Shown in pieces: positions 10,002-19,021 of a stretch of 64,000 nt of DNA. The notes below the pieces were generated by a model. That model had not been told where the DNA came from. It did not search any database and saw only the letters and a program-made list of their open reading frames with translations. The DNA comes from Bacteriovorax sp. Lineage in GTDB: Bacteria > Bdellovibrionota > Bacteriovoracia > Bacteriovoracales > Bacteriovoracaceae. Position 1 is the stretch's first letter; each line of letters opens with the position of its first letter. Location: positions 1-64,000 of the forward strand of contig JACMPM010000003.1 of the NCBI GenBank assembly GCA_014377485.1, written 5' to 3'. The position numbers and the translations under genes were made by a program.

Positions 10002-10472
10002 ATGCGAGTGGGAATAGCTGCAGATCATAGAGGATTTGAATTAAAGAATAAACTTTTGACAGCATTAGAACACGTCGAAATTGAACTGATTGATTTCGGA
10101 GCGACCGTAAAAAACTCTGACGATGATTATCCAGATTATATAATTCCTCTTGCCCGTGCTGTATCCAACCGAAATATTGATCGCGGAATTGCGATCTGTG
10201 GAAGTGGAGTAGGAGCAAGCATAGCGGCCAATAAAATTAAAAATGTTCGAGCAGCGCTTGTTCATGATTTATTTTCTGCCCGTCAAGGAGTGGAAGATGA
10301 TGATATGAATATTATTTGTATGGGGGCTCAGGTGGTTACATTTTCATTGGCATTGGAATTAATCAATATGTTTTTGAGTGTTCAATTTAGCGGTGAAGTA
10401 AGACATATAAGAAGACTTGCGAAAATTGCACAAATTGAAAAAATGGAGATTCAAAATGAAAGCGGTGATTAA
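10002..10472 (+). CDS. rpiB: Ribose-5-phosphate isomerase B
   Basis: A 156-residue RpiB/LacAB-type isomerase interconverting ribulose-5-phosphate and ribose-5-phosphate. Family motifs are ADHRGFELK at the start, ICGSGVGASIAANK with the catalytic cysteine, and VHDLFSARQGVEDDDMNIICMGAQ. It is second in the operon, directly behind tkt, and its last 17 bases overlap the start of the next gene. No RpiA-type isomerase appears in the window. Confidence 0.95.
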   Translation: MRVGIAADHRGFELKNKLLTALEHVEIELIDFGATVKNSDDDYPDYIIPLARAVSNRNIDRGIAICGSGVGASIAANKIKNVRAALVHDLFSARQGVEDDDMNIICMGAQVVTFSLALELINMFLSVQFSGEVRHIRRLAKIAQIEKMEIQNESGD

Positions 10473-10896
10473 CACTTTATTTCTTGATATAGGCAGAGTT
10501 TTAGGAACCAATGGATGGGATTACAAGCAAAGGAATTTTGCGGCTGAAAAATTTGCGATAGATGCCGTTGAAATGAACGAACGCTATCATATTAAAGTCG
10601 CAGTTGTGAGTAATGAAAGAAGAGAACTTACGGAGCACAGAATAAAAAAATTTAGACTCGGATCTTTTATAGATTTTTTTATTGCCTCAGCGTTTGTTCA
10701 TTTTAGAAAACCAGACATAGATATATTTCAATTTAGTTTAGATATCGCTCAAGTCGCCCCAGAACAAGTTGCCTATATTGAGGATAGAGCTATGCTTGTT
10801 GAGGTGGCGGCAACATTAGGAATAAAAAGTATTCAACATAAAAATTTGCAAGAAACAGAAGCGGCTATCGCCGATCTAGGAGTAAGGCTTTTATGA
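10456..10896 (+). CDS. HAD-like hydrolase with the cap region deleted
   Basis: A 146-residue HAD-superfamily protein, about 60 residues shorter than its apparent relatives. Motif I is LDIGRVLGTNGWD and motif II VVSNERRELTEHRI. The motif III lysine is in FRKPDIDIF, and the acidic motif IV is YIEDRAMLVEVA. The first cap helix (AAEKFAIDAVEMNERYH) runs straight into the motif II strand (IKVAVVSNE), so most of the cap is missing in frame. The ATG at 10456 follows GGAG and lies inside rpiB; the stop overlaps gnd (ATGA). Close operon position suggests a link to sugar phosphates, but without the cap, activity is uncertain. Family assignment is good; that the deletion is real is inferred from remembered relatives. 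Confidence 0.75.
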   Translation: MKAVINTLFLDIGRVLGTNGWDYKQRNFAAEKFAIDAVEMNERYHIKVAVVSNERRELTEHRIKKFRLGSFIDFFIASAFVHFRKPDIDIFQFSLDIAQVAPEQVAYIEDRAMLVEVAATLGIKSIQHKNLQETEAAIADLGVRLL

Positions 10897-12305
10897 ACAA
10901 CGAATATGAAATAGGAATTGTTGGACTTGGAACAATGGGAAGTAATTTTTTGCTTAATATATCTGATCATGGATATAGAGTTATTGGCCTGGATAAAGAC
11001 CAATTAAAAGTTGAAGCACTTCAAAAACTGATTCCTGAAAATCCTAATATTAAGGCCACGAGCAACTTAGAAGAGTTTGTAAGAAATTTACGTCAACCTC
11101 GTGCCATTCTATTACTAGTTCCTTCCCCAGTCGTCGATGCAGTCATAATAGAAATGTCATCTGTTATGTCTCCTGGAGATCTTTTAATTGATGCTGGAAA
11201 TTCTCATTTTAAAAAAACAAACCAGCGCGAGAAATCTCTTAAGGAAAAAGGAATTCATTTTTTTGGAATGGGCGTATCCGGAGGCGAAGAAGGGGCGCGA
11301 AATGGGCCGAGTATTATGCCCGGAGGAGACCCGAAAGCTTATGAACGAATACGTCCCATTCTTGAAGCTATATCTGCAAAAGTGAACGGTGAAGAATGTG
11401 TGAGCTATTTAGGGCCAGGATCTGCCGGGCATTATGTGAAAATGGTACATAACGGAATCGAGTATGGAATCATGCAGTTAATAGCTGAAACTTATCACTT
11501 GATGAAAAATGTCTTGAAATTATCTAATGATGAATGCCATGAGGTTTATAAAAACTGGAATAAGGGAGAATTTAATTCTTATCTTTTAGAAATTACCGAA
11601 AAAATATTTTTAGTGAAAGACGATAAAACTAATAACCGCTTAATTGATTTTATTCTAGATGTTGCAAAACAGAAGGGAACTGGGATGTGGGTGTGCCAAG
11701 ATGCTATGGAGCTTCAAGTTCCAATTCCCACCATTGATGCTGCTGTTAGTATGCGAGATCTTTCCCATTATAAAGAAGAACGCAAAATGGCTGGACTCTA
11801 CCTTAATGGGCCAGTTGTAAACTTTAAAGGAGACCGTAAAGTATTTCTGCAACAACTAGGAAATGCCTATTATGCGAGTACTATTATCACTTTTGCTCAA
11901 GGAATGGCACTTCTTTCTAAAGCATCTTTTGTCTATGATTATGATTTGAAACTCAAAGATATTGCTCGCATCTGGAGAGGTGGGTGTATAATTCGGGCCG
12001 CTTTATTGGAATCAATTATGTCGGCATTTCAACATACAACACAACTCACGAATTTACTTTTGGATTCATACTTACATCTTGAAGTTACAAATAAACAAAC
12101 CGATATTCGAGTCGTCGTTGAAGCTGCTTGCAAGTTTGGAATTCCTCTTCCAGCGTTTATGGCCTCTCTTTCTTACTATGACGGTTATCGAAGTGAATGG
12201 TTGCCTGCAAATCTTATTGAAGCTCAACGAGATTATTTTGGGGCACATACTTTTGAAAGGATTGATAAGGCCGGAGTCTTTCATAAAAACTGGAGCCAAG
12301 AATGA
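10893..12305 (+). CDS. gnd: 6-phosphogluconate dehydrogenase, decarboxylating
   Basis: A 470-residue enzyme giving ribulose-5-phosphate, CO2 and NAD(P)H. The N-terminal Rossmann fold shows GIVGLGTMGSNFLLN, the substrate loop is GVSGGEEGARNGPSIMPGG, and the catalytic region is KMVHNGIEYG. The helical C-terminal domain contains RAALLESI and ends normally. The length matches the long dimeric form. It overlaps the HAD gene by four bases upstream and zwf by four bases downstream, typical translational coupling. Confidence 0.96.
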   Translation: MNNEYEIGIVGLGTMGSNFLLNISDHGYRVIGLDKDQLKVEALQKLIPENPNIKATSNLEEFVRNLRQPRAILLLVPSPVVDAVIIEMSSVMSPGDLLIDAGNSHFKKTNQREKSLKEKGIHFFGMGVSGGEEGARNGPSIMPGGDPKAYERIRPILEAISAKVNGEECVSYLGPGSAGHYVKMVHNGIEYGIMQLIAETYHLMKNVLKLSNDECHEVYKNWNKGEFNSYLLEITEKIFLVKDDKTNNRLIDFILDVAKQKGTGMWVCQDAMELQVPIPTIDAAVSMRDLSHYKEERKMAGLYLNGPVVNFKGDRKVFLQQLGNAYYASTIITFAQGMALLSKASFVYDYDLKLKDIARIWRGGCIIRAALLESIMSAFQHTTQLTNLLLDSYLHLEVTNKQTDIRVVVEAACKFGIPLPAFMASLSYYDGYRSEWLPANLIEAQRDYFGAHTFERIDKAGVFHKNWSQE

Positions 12306-13786
12306 ATGATCTAATGCCGACCATACTTGTAATATTTGGAGCTGGAGGAGATCTTACTAAACATAAAATTATACCTGCTCTTTATGATCTTTTTTTAGAC
12401 CAAAAACTTCCCCAGGATTTTTCTATTCTCGGTCTAGATCATCAAGGGTGGACACAAGAAGAGTTTAATAATCATTTCAAAGAAAATATTAATGATTTTT
12501 CACGACAAAGGAAAATGAATGAAAAAAAGACCGAGGAGAGTTGGCGAACTTTTTCAATATTTTTAAAATACCTTAATCTTGATTTCCTAAAACCAGAATC
12601 TTATGCCCTATTACATGAAGAGCTTAAGCGCTCACCTAAATATATTTTCTATCTGGCAACGGCTCCCTTCTTAGTCAAAAACATAATAAATTGTTTGGGA
12701 GAGGCAAAATTATTCTCAAATAAAGAGAGCAGGGTAGTTATTGAAAAGCCATTTGGAAAAGATTTGAAATCTTCAAACGAGCTCAACGAAACATTAACTC
12801 GTTTTTTGGATGAATCTCAAATCTACCGTATTGATCATTATCTTGGAAAAGAAACTGTCCAAAATATCCTGGCGCTGCGTTTTGGCAATAGCCTTTTTGA
12901 GCCGCTTTGGAATCGCAATTATATTGATAATGTCCAAATTACAGTTGCAGAAGAAATTGGGGTTGAAAGCAGAGGGAATTATTATGATAAGTCCGGAGCG
13001 TTAAGAGATATGGTTGAAAATCATTTATTCCAATTACTTTGTCTGATCGCAATGGAGCCTCCTGTCGATTTTATAAAAAATGAATTTCAAAATAAAATGA
13101 TAGACGTCCTCCATTCAATTCGTCCAATACCCAAAGATCAAGTTTCTAATTTTGCAGTTCGTGGGCAATACATAGGTTACCGGGAAGAAGTTAGAGTTGA
13201 TCCAAATTCTAAAACCGAAACTTTTGCGGCCTTAAAGCTATATGTCGATAACTGGAGATGGCAGGATATTCCTTTCTATTTACGTGTTGGAAAAAAAATG
13301 CCTAAACAAGTTGCAGAAATTTCTTTGCAATTTCGTTCAGTCCCTCACCAAACTTTTCCCGGTAAAACATGCGAAATGTCTATGCCGAATAATCTTATTA
13401 TTAGAATCCAACCAGAGGAAAGTATAATTCTGCGCTTTCAAGTAAAGCGCCCGGGGACTCATTTCGAGTTGCATCCGGTGGATATGCGATTTTGTTACAA
13501 TGAATATTTTCCTGAAAAATTTCCTTCGGCTTATGAAACTTTATTACTCGATATTATAAACGGTGATGGAACTTTGTTTGTTAGATCTGATCGAGAAACT
13601 GCAGCTTGGTCTATAATAACTCCTGTATTAGATGATTGGGAGAAAAATATTCCTTCTGACTTTTCAAATTATTCTGAAGGATCATGGGGCCCGATTGCCT
13701 CTGACGAATTAATCGAAAGAGATGGGAGGAAATGGCTTTTAACATCTTCTTCTATGGAGGATCATGGTGCTTGTCCATTACCCTGA
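12302..13786 (+). CDS. zwf: Glucose-6-phosphate 1-dehydrogenase
   Basis: A 494-residue enzyme that oxidises glucose-6-phosphate to 6-phosphoglucono-lactone and makes NADPH. The dinucleotide-binding loop is GAGGDLTKHKIIPALYDL and the catalytic motif is RIDHYLGKETVQN near residue 177. RVGKKMPK and the C-terminal beta+alpha domain follow. The GAGGDL loop replaces the common GASGDL. The gene overlaps gnd upstream (ATGA) and pgl downstream by 23 bases, so all three oxidative steps are encoded in one message. Confidence 0.96.
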   Translation: MNDLMPTILVIFGAGGDLTKHKIIPALYDLFLDQKLPQDFSILGLDHQGWTQEEFNNHFKENINDFSRQRKMNEKKTEESWRTFSIFLKYLNLDFLKPESYALLHEELKRSPKYIFYLATAPFLVKNIINCLGEAKLFSNKESRVVIEKPFGKDLKSSNELNETLTRFLDESQIYRIDHYLGKETVQNILALRFGNSLFEPLWNRNYIDNVQITVAEEIGVESRGNYYDKSGALRDMVENHLFQLLCLIAMEPPVDFIKNEFQNKMIDVLHSIRPIPKDQVSNFAVRGQYIGYREEVRVDPNSKTETFAALKLYVDNWRWQDIPFYLRVGKKMPKQVAEISLQFRSVPHQTFPGKTCEMSMPNNLIIRIQPEESIILRFQVKRPGTHFELHPVDMRFCYNEYFPEKFPSAYETLLLDIINGDGTLFVRSDRETAAWSIITPVLDDWEKNIPSDFSNYSEGSWGPIASDELIERDGRKWLLTSSSMEDHGACPLP

Positions 13787-14489
13787 TGAAGAAGCATTAG
13801 CTTTAGCTGCAGCAGAAATATTTGTTGAACAATTTAAATTAGCAATTAATCGCTCTGGGCGCTTCACTGTCTTGCTTTCAGGAGGTGGTACGCCCAAGCT
13901 CACATATGAGCACTTAGCTCGAGAACCTTTTAAGAATAAGATTGATTGGTCAATGGTTAATATTTTTTGGGGTGATGAACGCTGTGTGGAAAAAAACGAT
14001 CCACTCAGCAATTATTTGATGGCATCTGAGGCATTTCTTTCTCATCTTCCAATACCCGTTCAGCAAATTCATCCTATCATATGTAACAAAGATCCTCATG
14101 TGTCTGCCGGTCGTTATGAAGAATTATTAAAGGAATATTTTAAACCTTCACCACCAAGTTTTGACTTAGTTTTTCTTGGCTTGGGATTAGATGGTCATGT
14201 AGCATCGTTATTTCCTCAAACACAGACATTAGAGGAAAATAAAAGATGGGTTATAGTCGTGCAAAAGGAACGTGAGGACTTTGCGCGAATAACCTTAACA
14301 CTTCCAATTCTGAATCTGGCGAAAGTGATAGTTTTTTTGGTTTCTGGGGCAGAAAAAAACGAAATCTTACATAAAGTTTTATCTCAGGAAGAACCATCAG
14401 CTATTCTTCCTGCACGTCAGATCAAACCAGTGGCCGGTAAATTATATTGGTTAGTAGATGTACCCGTGATTACTGATTTTTCTTCATAG
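13764..14489 (+). CDS. pgl: 6-phosphogluconolactonase
   Basis: A 241-residue hydrolase of 6-phosphoglucono-1,5-lactone, of the DevB/SOL family related to glucosamine-6-phosphate isomerase. Motifs are LSGGGTPKLTYEHLA, IFWGDERCVEKNDPLSNY and GLGLDGHVASLFPQ. The start at 13764 has GGAGG five bases upstream, inside the end of zwf. It closes the oxidative pentose-phosphate set. No strong terminator is visible right behind it. Confidence 0.95.
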   Translation: MVLVHYPDEEALALAAAEIFVEQFKLAINRSGRFTVLLSGGGTPKLTYEHLAREPFKNKIDWSMVNIFWGDERCVEKNDPLSNYLMASEAFLSHLPIPVQQIHPIICNKDPHVSAGRYEELLKEYFKPSPPSFDLVFLGLGLDGHVASLFPQTQTLEENKRWVIVVQKEREDFARITLTLPILNLAKVIVFLVSGAEKNEILHKVLSQEEPSAILPARQIKPVAGKLYWLVDVPVITDFSS

Positions 14490-14586
14490 ACTACTCGACT
14501 TATAATCTTTTTTTATCTCCATGATATGAATTATGTATTGTTAATGACTTTATTTTTTGAATATCGTCAATCGAAGGAGAATACAA

Positions 14587-14793
14587 ATGGATAAATTAAA
14601 AGATCTGATAGAACAACGTCAAAAACTTGAAGAAAGAATTAAACAGCTTGAAAACGAATTAAAAAAACCTTTGACCAATGATTCTGAAGAAAATGCCGTC
14701 GAGGAAGATAATAGAGAAGTTCTATATAGCTTATATCAAGTTGAAAAAGAAAATCTCGCAAGGGTCGATGCGGATATCAATGAAACAAAGTAA
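14587..14793 (+). CDS. Small coiled-coil protein
   Basis: A 68-residue, highly charged protein that is almost entirely predicted coiled coil (LKDLIEQRQKLEERIKQLEN). The ATG at 14587 follows GAAGGAGA at a good distance. It overlaps the next lipoprotein gene, so the pair is probably co-transcribed. I do not recognise a family. Confidence 0.65.
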   Translation: MDKLKDLIEQRQKLEERIKQLENELKKPLTNDSEENAVEEDNREVLYSLYQVEKENLARVDADINETK

Positions 14794-15190
14794 GCCATTG
14801 GTGATAAAGTTTTTATTACCCGTTATTCTTTTTACAAATTTAATTTCCTGTTCAAGGAAAGATTTTGAAAAAGAGATCGTTTTAAAACCTGTACCACTAA
14901 CAGTCTCGTTAGCCGTTGACGAAGCCAACGAGTTAAGAGATTTCGCTGAGAAGTTAAATAAAATTGACATTGATAAAGTACTTAATCAGTTAAAACAAAA
15001 AACTGAAAAAGAAAAATTTAAATACAGAATTGTTGATTTGAAAATAGCTTATAATAAATGCGTAGATAAATTACAAGAAGTTGAAAATGCGCACCCTAAA
15101 GTTAAAATGAAAAAAATTAGAGGATTAAAAGAATGTATGGTTGAGCTCGATGCCGTATGGAAATATATTATTGTGAATTATAAGATTTAG
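14768..15190 (+). CDS. Small lipoprotein, unknown
   Basis: A roughly 140-residue predicted lipoprotein: hydrophobic stretch LVIKFLLPVILFTNL followed by lipobox LISC. The mature part is charged and helical with two cysteines (KCVDKL, KECMVEL). The start could be 14768 or 14780; both overlap the upstream coiled-coil gene. AAGGG lies just before the first. No family recognised. Overlap suggests it works with the upstream coiled-coil protein (inference). Confidence 0.65.
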   Translation: MRISMKQSKPLVIKFLLPVILFTNLISCSRKDFEKEIVLKPVPLTVSLAVDEANELRDFAEKLNKIDIDKVLNQLKQKTEKEKFKYRIVDLKIAYNKCVDKLQEVENAHPKVKMKKIRGLKECMVELDAVWKYIIVNYKI

Positions 15191-15199
15191 AAATTGGAG

Positions 15200-15577
15200 T
15201 TACATCCCACAAAAAGTTTTCAAAAGTTGATAATGACTTAGGATTTGTTCTTCATCAAAATGTGGGTACTTTTTTTTGATTAGTAGGTAGCTTACTTCAA
15301 TTTGTTTTAACTCTTCATTGTTTTGTGGCAAAGATTTGATTAGAGCTTTTCCTTGCAGTATTTTTAAATCGCCTTCGTGGATAATTCCTTTTTCTACAAG
15401 TCCCATCTTATCCATAAAAGCATCATTCATATCTGATTTAAAAAAGGGACCAAGCAAGGCTCCGCAGGTTGAATCAGATTCAATTGAACTCGGCTCTCTT
15501 GATTCTAAGCCTTTAGACTTTTGAATACCTGAACAAGACGATACGGCAATAAGATTAATTATCAAAAACCACTTCAT
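15200..15577 (-). CDS. Small lipoprotein, unknown
   Basis: A 125-residue predicted lipoprotein with lipobox VSSC at about residue 15. The mature region contains two further cysteines (STCGALLG and the C-terminal TFCGM) that could form a disulfide. It converges with the upstream plus-strand lipoprotein, with a gap of nine bases. No family recognised. Confidence 0.65.
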   Translation of the reverse strand: MKWFLIINLIAVSSCSGIQKSKGLESREPSSIESDSTCGALLGPFFKSDMNDAFMDKMGLVEKGIIHEGDLKILQGKALIKSLPQNNEELKQIEVSYLLIKKKYPHFDEEQILSHYQLLKTFCGM

Positions 15578-15625
15578 TCTTATCTATTCGTCTAATTTTG
15601 CCAAAAGTTTATCCGAAACGAAATT

Positions 15626-16999
15626 ATGGTAAAAATGTTTCGATTTTTTATAATACTCATTCTGACCAACTTATTTATACTTCAAACTTCTATGGCCTCA
15701 ACGGTAACTTCTCCGGCCATTGTCACCGTTGGCGATGAAAAACTAGTTGAATTAGAAAATGACCTGCATTTTCGAATGGATTTTATAAGTCTTATGCTAC
15801 AAGTGGGCGATGATTTTGAACGGGATGCAAAGATTGATAGTTCGATTTTTAACCGGCCAGAGCAATTGTCCAAACTCCTTCAAGAAAAAATGAAAATCTA
15901 TCAGTATTTTTTTTTAGAAGCCCTTAAAATTCCCAATGATAAAAAAGAAATATTTAAAAAAACATTCCTATCATTTGATTGGAGAAAAATAGTACCTATT
16001 TTAAAAAAATCTCATATTGGAGCTGAGATCTTTTTTAAGAAAAAAGGATTCGGCCTTGGCCTGGCAATTATGGCCGGAATATTAACTGAATACTTAGTAC
16101 CAGCAATTTTAATTCACCTGGGATTAGCGCACTTAATTCCTTTATCAATGCTGACTCCTTGGTCAACGATATATTCATTTATACCAGGCAATGTCCAGAA
16201 GCTAAAAATACGAAAAATGCTTAGTGATTCATTAGGTGGAAAAATTCAAGTTGAAGCTTATCAAAAACAGCAAGAAACCCTTCTAAAGAATCTTCATATG
16301 CATAGTCCTAATGATTTAATTTTTCCCGTTGGTGAATCAGAAGGAATGATCAAAAGTATCGTAGTTCCAAAAGTGAGTTGGGAGAATAGACTATTGCAGA
16401 GACTCGGAATAAAGAAAAGTTTATTTGGTTATGAAGCTGTACAAAGCTTTTTATCTGAGAATTCTATTTCAGATCCATATATTAACTGGATTGTTGAAAA
16501 TAATAAGCTAACTAAAGATATGAAAACTGCATTTATAACAGGTCATTTATTAAGTTTAAATGATGAAAATATTTCTAGTAAAATTTATCAAAGCTTTTCA
16601 GAAAATATAATAACAATTAAAAATAACAGTAGCTGGGAGGATATTTGGAATTGGACTCTCATGATGAAAAAGATCAAAAGTATTGATGAGCTATTTCACA
16701 AAGTTGGTGAAACACCTGCATCCATCCGTCCCAAAGAAGTTGCCATCATTTGGGAAAATGTTTTACTCCCGCAATATGCAATAAAGTTTGATTTAAGTTA
16801 TTCGGAAGCCAGAAGAATGTTTGATCAATTTGAAGTTTTAAAGGCAAAACTTAATACGTCAGAAAGTTTAGAATTAGACGAGAAAACAAAAAACGAAATC
16901 TACAATTATATTAAAAAAATTATTGGAGGCAAGTCTTTTGATGGATGTAAAAATTCGCCATTACAAATCAATCAGTTTTTACTCCGTAAAAGCTTGTAA
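15626..16999 (+). CDS. Secreted or membrane-attached protein of unknown function
   Basis: A 457-residue protein with an N-terminal signal peptide (FFIILILTNLFILQTSMAS). A glycine-rich hydrophobic segment lies around residues 138-180 (GFGLGLAIMAGILTEYLVPA), probably one or two membrane helices or a pore-like hairpin. The rest is helical and charged. No catalytic motif was recognised. Start may be 15626 or the Met three codons later; neither has a strong ribosome-binding site. It stands alone, about 170 bases from the next gene. Confidence 0.7.
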   Translation: MVKMFRFFIILILTNLFILQTSMASTVTSPAIVTVGDEKLVELENDLHFRMDFISLMLQVGDDFERDAKIDSSIFNRPEQLSKLLQEKMKIYQYFFLEALKIPNDKKEIFKKTFLSFDWRKIVPILKKSHIGAEIFFKKKGFGLGLAIMAGILTEYLVPAILIHLGLAHLIPLSMLTPWSTIYSFIPGNVQKLKIRKMLSDSLGGKIQVEAYQKQQETLLKNLHMHSPNDLIFPVGESEGMIKSIVVPKVSWENRLLQRLGIKKSLFGYEAVQSFLSENSISDPYINWIVENNKLTKDMKTAFITGHLLSLNDENISSKIYQSFSENIITIKNNSSWEDIWNWTLMMKKIKSIDELFHKVGETPASIRPKEVAIIWENVLLPQYAIKFDLSYSEARRMFDQFEVLKAKLNTSESLELDEKTKNEIYNYIKKIIGGKSFDGCKNSPLQINQFLLRKSL

Positions 17000-17168
17000 A
17001 TTCGTAGGTAAATATTTCATAGGTTAAAGCTATCTAAAGAATTGTTAATTATTTTTTCAATTCTACCTAAAGATCTCCTTAGACACCTTTTTTTAATTCA
17101 AAGAATATTGTAAAGATCTTTTTAAGTCACTTGCAATAGAATGCAAGAATTTTTAATGGGAGATCTTC

Positions 17169-17513
17169 ATGAAGGCATTATTATTATCATCTCTAGCTTT
17201 ATTATCTGCCATTACTTTAGCTAGCGATCGTTATGTCGGTGAATTTCCCAAGGCTCAATTTGGAAACGTCTTCATTCCTGTAGATCAAGTTTGTGTGGAT
17301 GGTGATCATCTCAAGACAATTTATAAAATTCCAATTTGTATTGAATGGAGTGGAGAGGTGAGTTCTAGTTGTTTAAAGGAAGTTAAGAAAAATTTGAAAA
17401 CGCCAATTAATAAGAGAGTACCGCTTACTTATAAAATTCAATATGGGTATTATTCTGAAGGGGGTATTACTCCCGTCTATTCAAAATCTTTTACCATAAA
17501 TGATTGCGAATAA
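17169..17513 (+). CDS. Small secreted protein, unknown
   Basis: A 114-residue protein with a signal peptide cleaved near LAS (about residue 19). The mature part is beta-rich with four cysteines (QVCVDGD, IPICIEW, SSSCLKEV and the C-terminal NDCE), suggesting two disulfides. GGGAG precedes the ATG. It converges with the next gene with no spare base between stops. No family recognised. Confidence 0.65.
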   Translation: MKALLLSSLALLSAITLASDRYVGEFPKAQFGNVFIPVDQVCVDGDHLKTIYKIPICIEWSGEVSSSCLKEVKKNLKTPINKRVPLTYKIQYGYYSEGGITPVYSKSFTINDCE

Positions 17514-17882
17514 TTACAAATCAACTGAATTATAGCAAAAAGTTTCAATATCTTTATTTTTAATATCAATAATTCTTAAATTCATCATAGTCTCTTTCGT
17601 CAAATGGCTTTTTTGGACAAGAGTCGAAGCAACGAATTTATTATTTCTATAGGCTTCTAAGCGCAGTATTCCGTGTCCTTCTTTTAATAAAAACTTTACT
17701 TTTTTTAAAACTTTTTTTTCAATGCTATGTAAGTCCGAATTTGAATCTGTAGAATCCCCTGCTACTTTTATAAAAGGCAAATTGTCTCCATTGGCCAGAA
17801 CTAATGTACAGTTTATAGATACTTCTGAAGACAATGCCAAAGAAGATATTAAATAAATTGAAAGAATAATTAAATATTTCAC
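17514..17882 (-). CDS. Small secreted protein, unknown
   Basis: A 122-residue protein with a signal peptide ending near LALSS, then a short beta-rich domain with two cysteines (INCTLVLANG and TFCYNSVDL) that may form a disulfide. No family recognised. It lies tail-to-tail with another small secreted protein of similar size. Confidence 0.6.
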   Translation of the reverse strand: MKYLIILSIYLISSLALSSEVSINCTLVLANGDNLPFIKVAGDSTDSNSDLHSIEKKVLKKVKFLLKEGHGILRLEAYRNNKFVASTLVQKSHLTKETMMNLRIIDIKNKDIETFCYNSVDL

Positions 17883-17899
17883 AAAAACTCCTTTTATGA

Positions 17900-18325
17900 T
17901 TAATGAGACTTCTTAGGTTGTTCTAGTTCTTGATTAAACATCCAGCTCACACCATAGCGATCAACTAATTGGCCAAAGCGGGCGCCCCAAAAAGTATTTT
18001 CAAGGGCCAAGGTGATCTTTCCTCCAACTGCTAATTTACTGAATATTTCATCTGGTGAACTATTTTTATCAAAGCTAACAAAAAGGTTGATGTTGTTTCC
18101 CTTGACTGGATCGTTTCCAGGGAAACTATCAGAGGCCATTAATTGGTCTCCACGGATAATAAAGGTCGTGTGCATGATTTTTTCTTTCCAGTTTTCTGGA
18201 ACATCCATTGGTCCGTCTTTGTATTTTGTGGAGTATTGCACGTCTCCTCCAAAGACATCACAATAGAATTTAATGGCCTCTTCGCAATTGCCGGAGAACA
18301 TAAGGTAAGGTTGGATGGAGGACAT
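17900..18325 (-). CDS. PhnB-like VOC family protein
   Basis: A 141-residue vicinal-oxygen-chelate protein of the PhnB / 3-demethylubiquinone-methyltransferase-like group: MSSIQPYLMFSGNCEEAIKF, then MHTTFIIRGDQLMASDS, and RFGQLVDRYGVSWMFN at the end. Such proteins are often annotated as glyoxalase/bleomycin resistance-like; substrates are mostly unknown. It is transcribed away from the lipoprotein/outer-membrane barrel pair that follows. Confidence 0.85.
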   Translation of the reverse strand: MSSIQPYLMFSGNCEEAIKFYCDVFGGDVQYSTKYKDGPMDVPENWKEKIMHTTFIIRGDQLMASDSFPGNDPVKGNNINLFVSFDKNSSPDEIFSKLAVGGKITLALENTFWGARFGQLVDRYGVSWMFNQELEQPKKSH

Positions 18326-18441
18326 AGAGGCTCCTTTGTTTGTTGCTGATTAAGGTTTTAATTCATAGGGCCTGGGAATCCAATGTGCGGTGAATTCACA
18401 ATACGTGTATTTCTTCTCAATGTTTCATATAGTAATTATGA

Positions 18442-18481
18442 ATATCTTTTGCTCTATCAAAGCAAAAGACCCGGAGATAAA
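18442..18481. repeat. 40-nt dyad motif, copy 1
   Basis: This stretch aligns without gaps to 24606-24645 at roughly 32 of 40 positions. It has an outer TATCT/AGATA dyad and an inner TTTTGC/GCAAAA hairpin around a CTATC loop. It sits 38 bases upstream of the lipoprotein gene at 18519. It may be a structured RNA leader, a regulator site or a repeated terminator; the sequence does not decide. Confidence 0.5.
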
Positions 18482-18518
18482 CTTCGTATCGGCTCACGCT
18501 TAAGTTCGAGGGAATATT

Positions 18519-19001
18519 ATGAATAAAACAATTACTTTGCTTAACTTTGTATTAGTCTCTGCATTTTTTTTATCTTCATGTACCACTCAAAAAATTGCAG
18601 AAAAAAAAGTTGAAAACGAAATTCGCATTGAAAGTGTCATAAAACAATCAGATGTCGCTGAAAATGCACGCGATTATATTTTGAAATCCGAATCTTTATC
18701 AGAATTACAAAAAAAGAGTCTCTTAAAGCTTCAAGACAAAACGATAGTAGAGTCAAAAGCACTTAGTGAAGAAATGAATAATGCTAAATTAGTTTTGATT
18801 AAAACAATATTAGAACCTAAGGTAAATGAAAGAGAGGTGTCGATACTAAGTAAAAAGATAAAAAAACTTGGAAAAAAAAGAATGGATTTGGATTACAAAT
18901 CATTTCTCGAAGCTCGAAAAATTATAGACCCGCTTAAAGAAGTACGAGACAGAGAATTTCTCTATAATTCATTTATGATGAGACATAATTATTATTGGTA
19001 A
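18519..19001 (+). CDS. Helical lipoprotein, unknown
   Basis: A 160-residue predicted lipoprotein (lipobox LSSC, Cys21) whose mature part is charged and almost wholly helical, resembling heat-shock-regulated periplasmic helix proteins in general character only. It is followed after 20 bases by an outer-membrane barrel gene and probably shares its message. No family recognised. Confidence 0.65.
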   Translation: MNKTITLLNFVLVSAFFLSSCTTQKIAEKKVENEIRIESVIKQSDVAENARDYILKSESLSELQKKSLLKLQDKTIVESKALSEEMNNAKLVLIKTILEPKVNEREVSILSKKIKKLGKKRMDLDYKSFLEARKIIDPLKEVRDREFLYNSFMMRHNYYW

Positions 19002-19021
19002 TACCAAATTCAGGAGTCACG

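Noticed and set aside
12072-12309. Short open frames on both strands over the gnd end
   Set aside because: Overlap the conserved gnd C-terminus and have no coding signals of their own.
18454-18481. Known riboswitch (c-di-GMP GEMM type) or flagellar sigma-28 promoter
   Set aside because: The GEMM first half and receptor elements are missing, and the spacing between the two conserved boxes does not match the sigma-28 consensus.
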